64,000 bases of DNA from Aquimarina amphilecti (lineage in GTDB: Bacteria > Bacteroidota > Bacteroidia > Flavobacteriales > Flavobacteriaceae), in NCBI RefSeq assembly GCF_900109375.1, contig NZ_FOAB01000011.1, forward strand, positions 1 through 64,000. Reading direction: 5' to 3'. Made by a program: the position numbers and the translations under genes. The notes beneath the pieces are model-generated. The model was not told the DNA's origin. It did no database searches and worked only from the letters and a program-made list of their open reading frames with translations. This document shows positions 62,854 through 64,000 of the stretch, in pieces (positions within the stretch are counted from its first letter, which is position 1; each line of letters begins with the position of its first letter).

Positions 62854-64000
62854 ATGAATACTGAAGTAACCACATATTTTCCTCAACTAGAGGATATACA
62901 GAAAGCATCCTCTATTATTAAAGAGGTTTCTATGGTTACTCCTTTGATGAATAGTATTCGATATTCTCGTAAATATGATACTAATATTTTATTAAAAAGG
63001 GAAGATTTACAGCGTGTTAGGTCTTATAAAATAAGAGGAGCTTTTAATAAAATTAGTTCACTTACTAAAGCGCAATTAGCAAAAGGAGTTGTGTGTGCAA
63101 GTGCTGGAAATCATGCGCAAGGAGTGGCTTTTGCTTGTCATCATTTAGGTATTCAAGGAACTATTTATATGCCTTCCGTTACGCCAAAACAGAAAATCGA
63201 ACAAACTGAAATGTTTGGAGGTAAGCATGTGCGAATTGTACTAGAAGGAGATACATTTGATGACGCTTCAAGAGCGGCGAAGGAGGCTTGTGTCACGGAA
63301 GGAAAAACATTTGTGCATCCTTTTGATGACCCTAAAACTATAGAAGGTCAAGGAACTATTGGTTTAGAAATTTTTAAGCAAGTCGATCATCCTATTGACT
63401 ATATTTTTGTTGCTGTTGGAGGAGGAGGTTTGGCATCGGGTTTATGTGGAGCAATGAAAGCATTGTCTCCTAAAACTAAAATTATTGGAGTAGAACCTGA
63501 AGGCGCACCATCAATGTTAACTTCAATACAACAAAATAAGAATACAGAAATCTTTAACATAGATAAGTTTATCGATGGAGCAGCGGTACAAAAAGTAGGT
63601 GATATAAATTTTGAAATCTGCAAATCGTATTTGTCTGATATGATAACCGTTCCTGAGGGATTAGTGTGTCAGACTATTTTGGATCTTTATAATAGAGATG
63701 CAATTGTAGTAGAGCCTGCTGGAGCTTTAACGTTAGCGGCCTTAGAATCTTATAAGGATAAGATAGCAGATAAAAATGTAGTATGTATTATTGGCGGAAG
63801 TAATAATGATATTACACGTACAGCTGAGATTAAAGAAAGAGCATTATTGTATGCTGATTTGAAACACTATTTTATTGTTCGTTTTCCTCAAAGAGCAGGT
63901 GCCTTAAAACAATTCGTAGGAGAGGTTTTAGGACCAAATGATGATATCACTCACTTCGAATATTCCAAAAAATCAAGTAGAGAAAATGCCCCAGCTGTTG
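62854..64000 (+). CDS. ilvA: Threonine dehydratase IlvA, 3' end outside the window
   Basis: The gene starts at ATG 62854 and is still open at the window end, with 382 codons visible. It is a PLP enzyme converting threonine to 2-oxobutyrate, the entry to isoleucine. The PLP-Lys is in REDLQRVRSYKIRGAFNKIS. CASAGNHAQGVAFACHHLGI, the phosphate loop VAVGGGGLASGLCG and IIGGSNNDITRTAEI follow. An ACT-like regulatory domain begins at YFIVRFPQRAGALKQFV near 350 and is cut. It is 187 bases downstream of ilvC on the same strand, so it is likely the fifth gene of the operon, sharing the attenuator control. Confidence 0.95.
   Translation, partial: MNTEVTTYFPQLEDIQKASSIIKEVSMVTPLMNSIRYSRKYDTNILLKREDLQRVRSYKIRGAFNKISSLTKAQLAKGVVCASAGNHAQGVAFACHHLGIQGTIYMPSVTPKQKIEQTEMFGGKHVRIVLEGDTFDDASRAAKEACVTEGKTFVHPFDDPKTIEGQGTIGLEIFKQVDHPIDYIFVAVGGGGLASGLCGAMKALSPKTKIIGVEPEGAPSMLTSIQQNKNTEIFNIDKFIDGAAVQKVGDINFEICKSYLSDMITVPEGLVCQTILDLYNRDAIVVEPAGALTLAALESYKDKIADKNVVCIIGGSNNDITRTAEIKERALLYADLKHYFIVRFPQRAGALKQFVGEVLGPNDDITHFEYSKKSSRENAPAV

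Noticed and set aside
1..64000. CRISPR arrays, tRNA or rRNA genes, insertion sequences and phage genes
   Set aside because: No regularly spaced repeats, cloverleaf sequences, rRNA signatures, transposases or integrases were recognised while reading the window.

Overview
The window looks like a chromosome segment of a marine member of the Flavobacteriaceae (Bacteroidota). An Aquimarina-like genus is my inference and is not proven. The support is: AT-rich DNA; promoters of the Bacteroidota type (TAnnTTTG near -7) with weak or absent Shine-Dalgarno sequences; lipoproteins with Cys lipoboxes followed by Lys/Glu; type IX secretion (T9SS) C-terminal domains; many Met-Lys-rich signal peptides; and families typical of the group (LuxR-type response regulators, carboxypeptidase-like regulatory domain proteins, M13 and M16 lipoproteins). 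No rRNA, tRNA, CRISPR array or insertion sequence was recognised.

Layout. 1-15025 is a nitrate assimilation locus: a truncated outer-membrane porin, a NarL-type response regulator, a secreted double PilJ/NarX-like nitrate-sensor protein, a NarK/NrtP-type MFS transporter, a complete NrtABCD ABC importer, two tandem small paralogues, a candidate small RNA, a nitrate reductase fused to a flavin reductase and a [2Fe-2S] domain, and a siroheme-reductase-like protein that carries a rubredoxin domain. 15039-22186 is mixed: a lipoprotein, a tiny Tyr/Cys-rich peptide with a bacteriocin-type leader, an aerolysin-like protein, an S41 protease, a CarboxypepD_reg protein and a hybrid histidine kinase. 22311-27149 (minus strand) is a compact molybdenum-cofactor operon, moeA-modE-mobA-moaD-moaE-moaCB-moaA, which supplies the cofactor that the nitrate reductase needs. 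27273-50075 is mostly envelope and general metabolism: a patatin-like membrane lipase, an Xre/RES toxin-antitoxin pair, an M13 protease, lysC with a divergent ACT-like protein, yifB, a T9SS-secreted Asp-box protein, an M16 protease, a MORN-repeat protein, and an orphan CHAP/AAA+ pair of the kind found in contractile injection systems. 50125-53683 is a 5-oxoprolinase operon (pxpABC) with an Nramp-like transporter. 54002-56535 is a four-gene two-component module with its own 7-TM protein. 56597-64000 is the branched-chain amino acid operon ilvD-ilvB-ilvN-ilvC-ilvA, which runs off the window end.

The two most notable regulatory observations are these. (1) The ilv operon is preceded by two tandem attenuators. 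Each consists of a 21-residue Ile/Val-rich leader peptide with an embedded hairpin of identical geometry, followed by a perfect 12-bp terminator. (2) A 16-bp dyad, TAmGTATTnATACkTA, sits directly on the -7 element of at least four nitrate-locus promoters. Its TACkTA half-sites recall NarL heptamers, which suggests that the response regulator at 446 controls the regulon. Other points of interest are an NrtC that has lost its switch histidine, an Nramp homologue without the metal-binding residues beside pxpABC, and the possible nitrite-reductase-derived rubredoxin protein.
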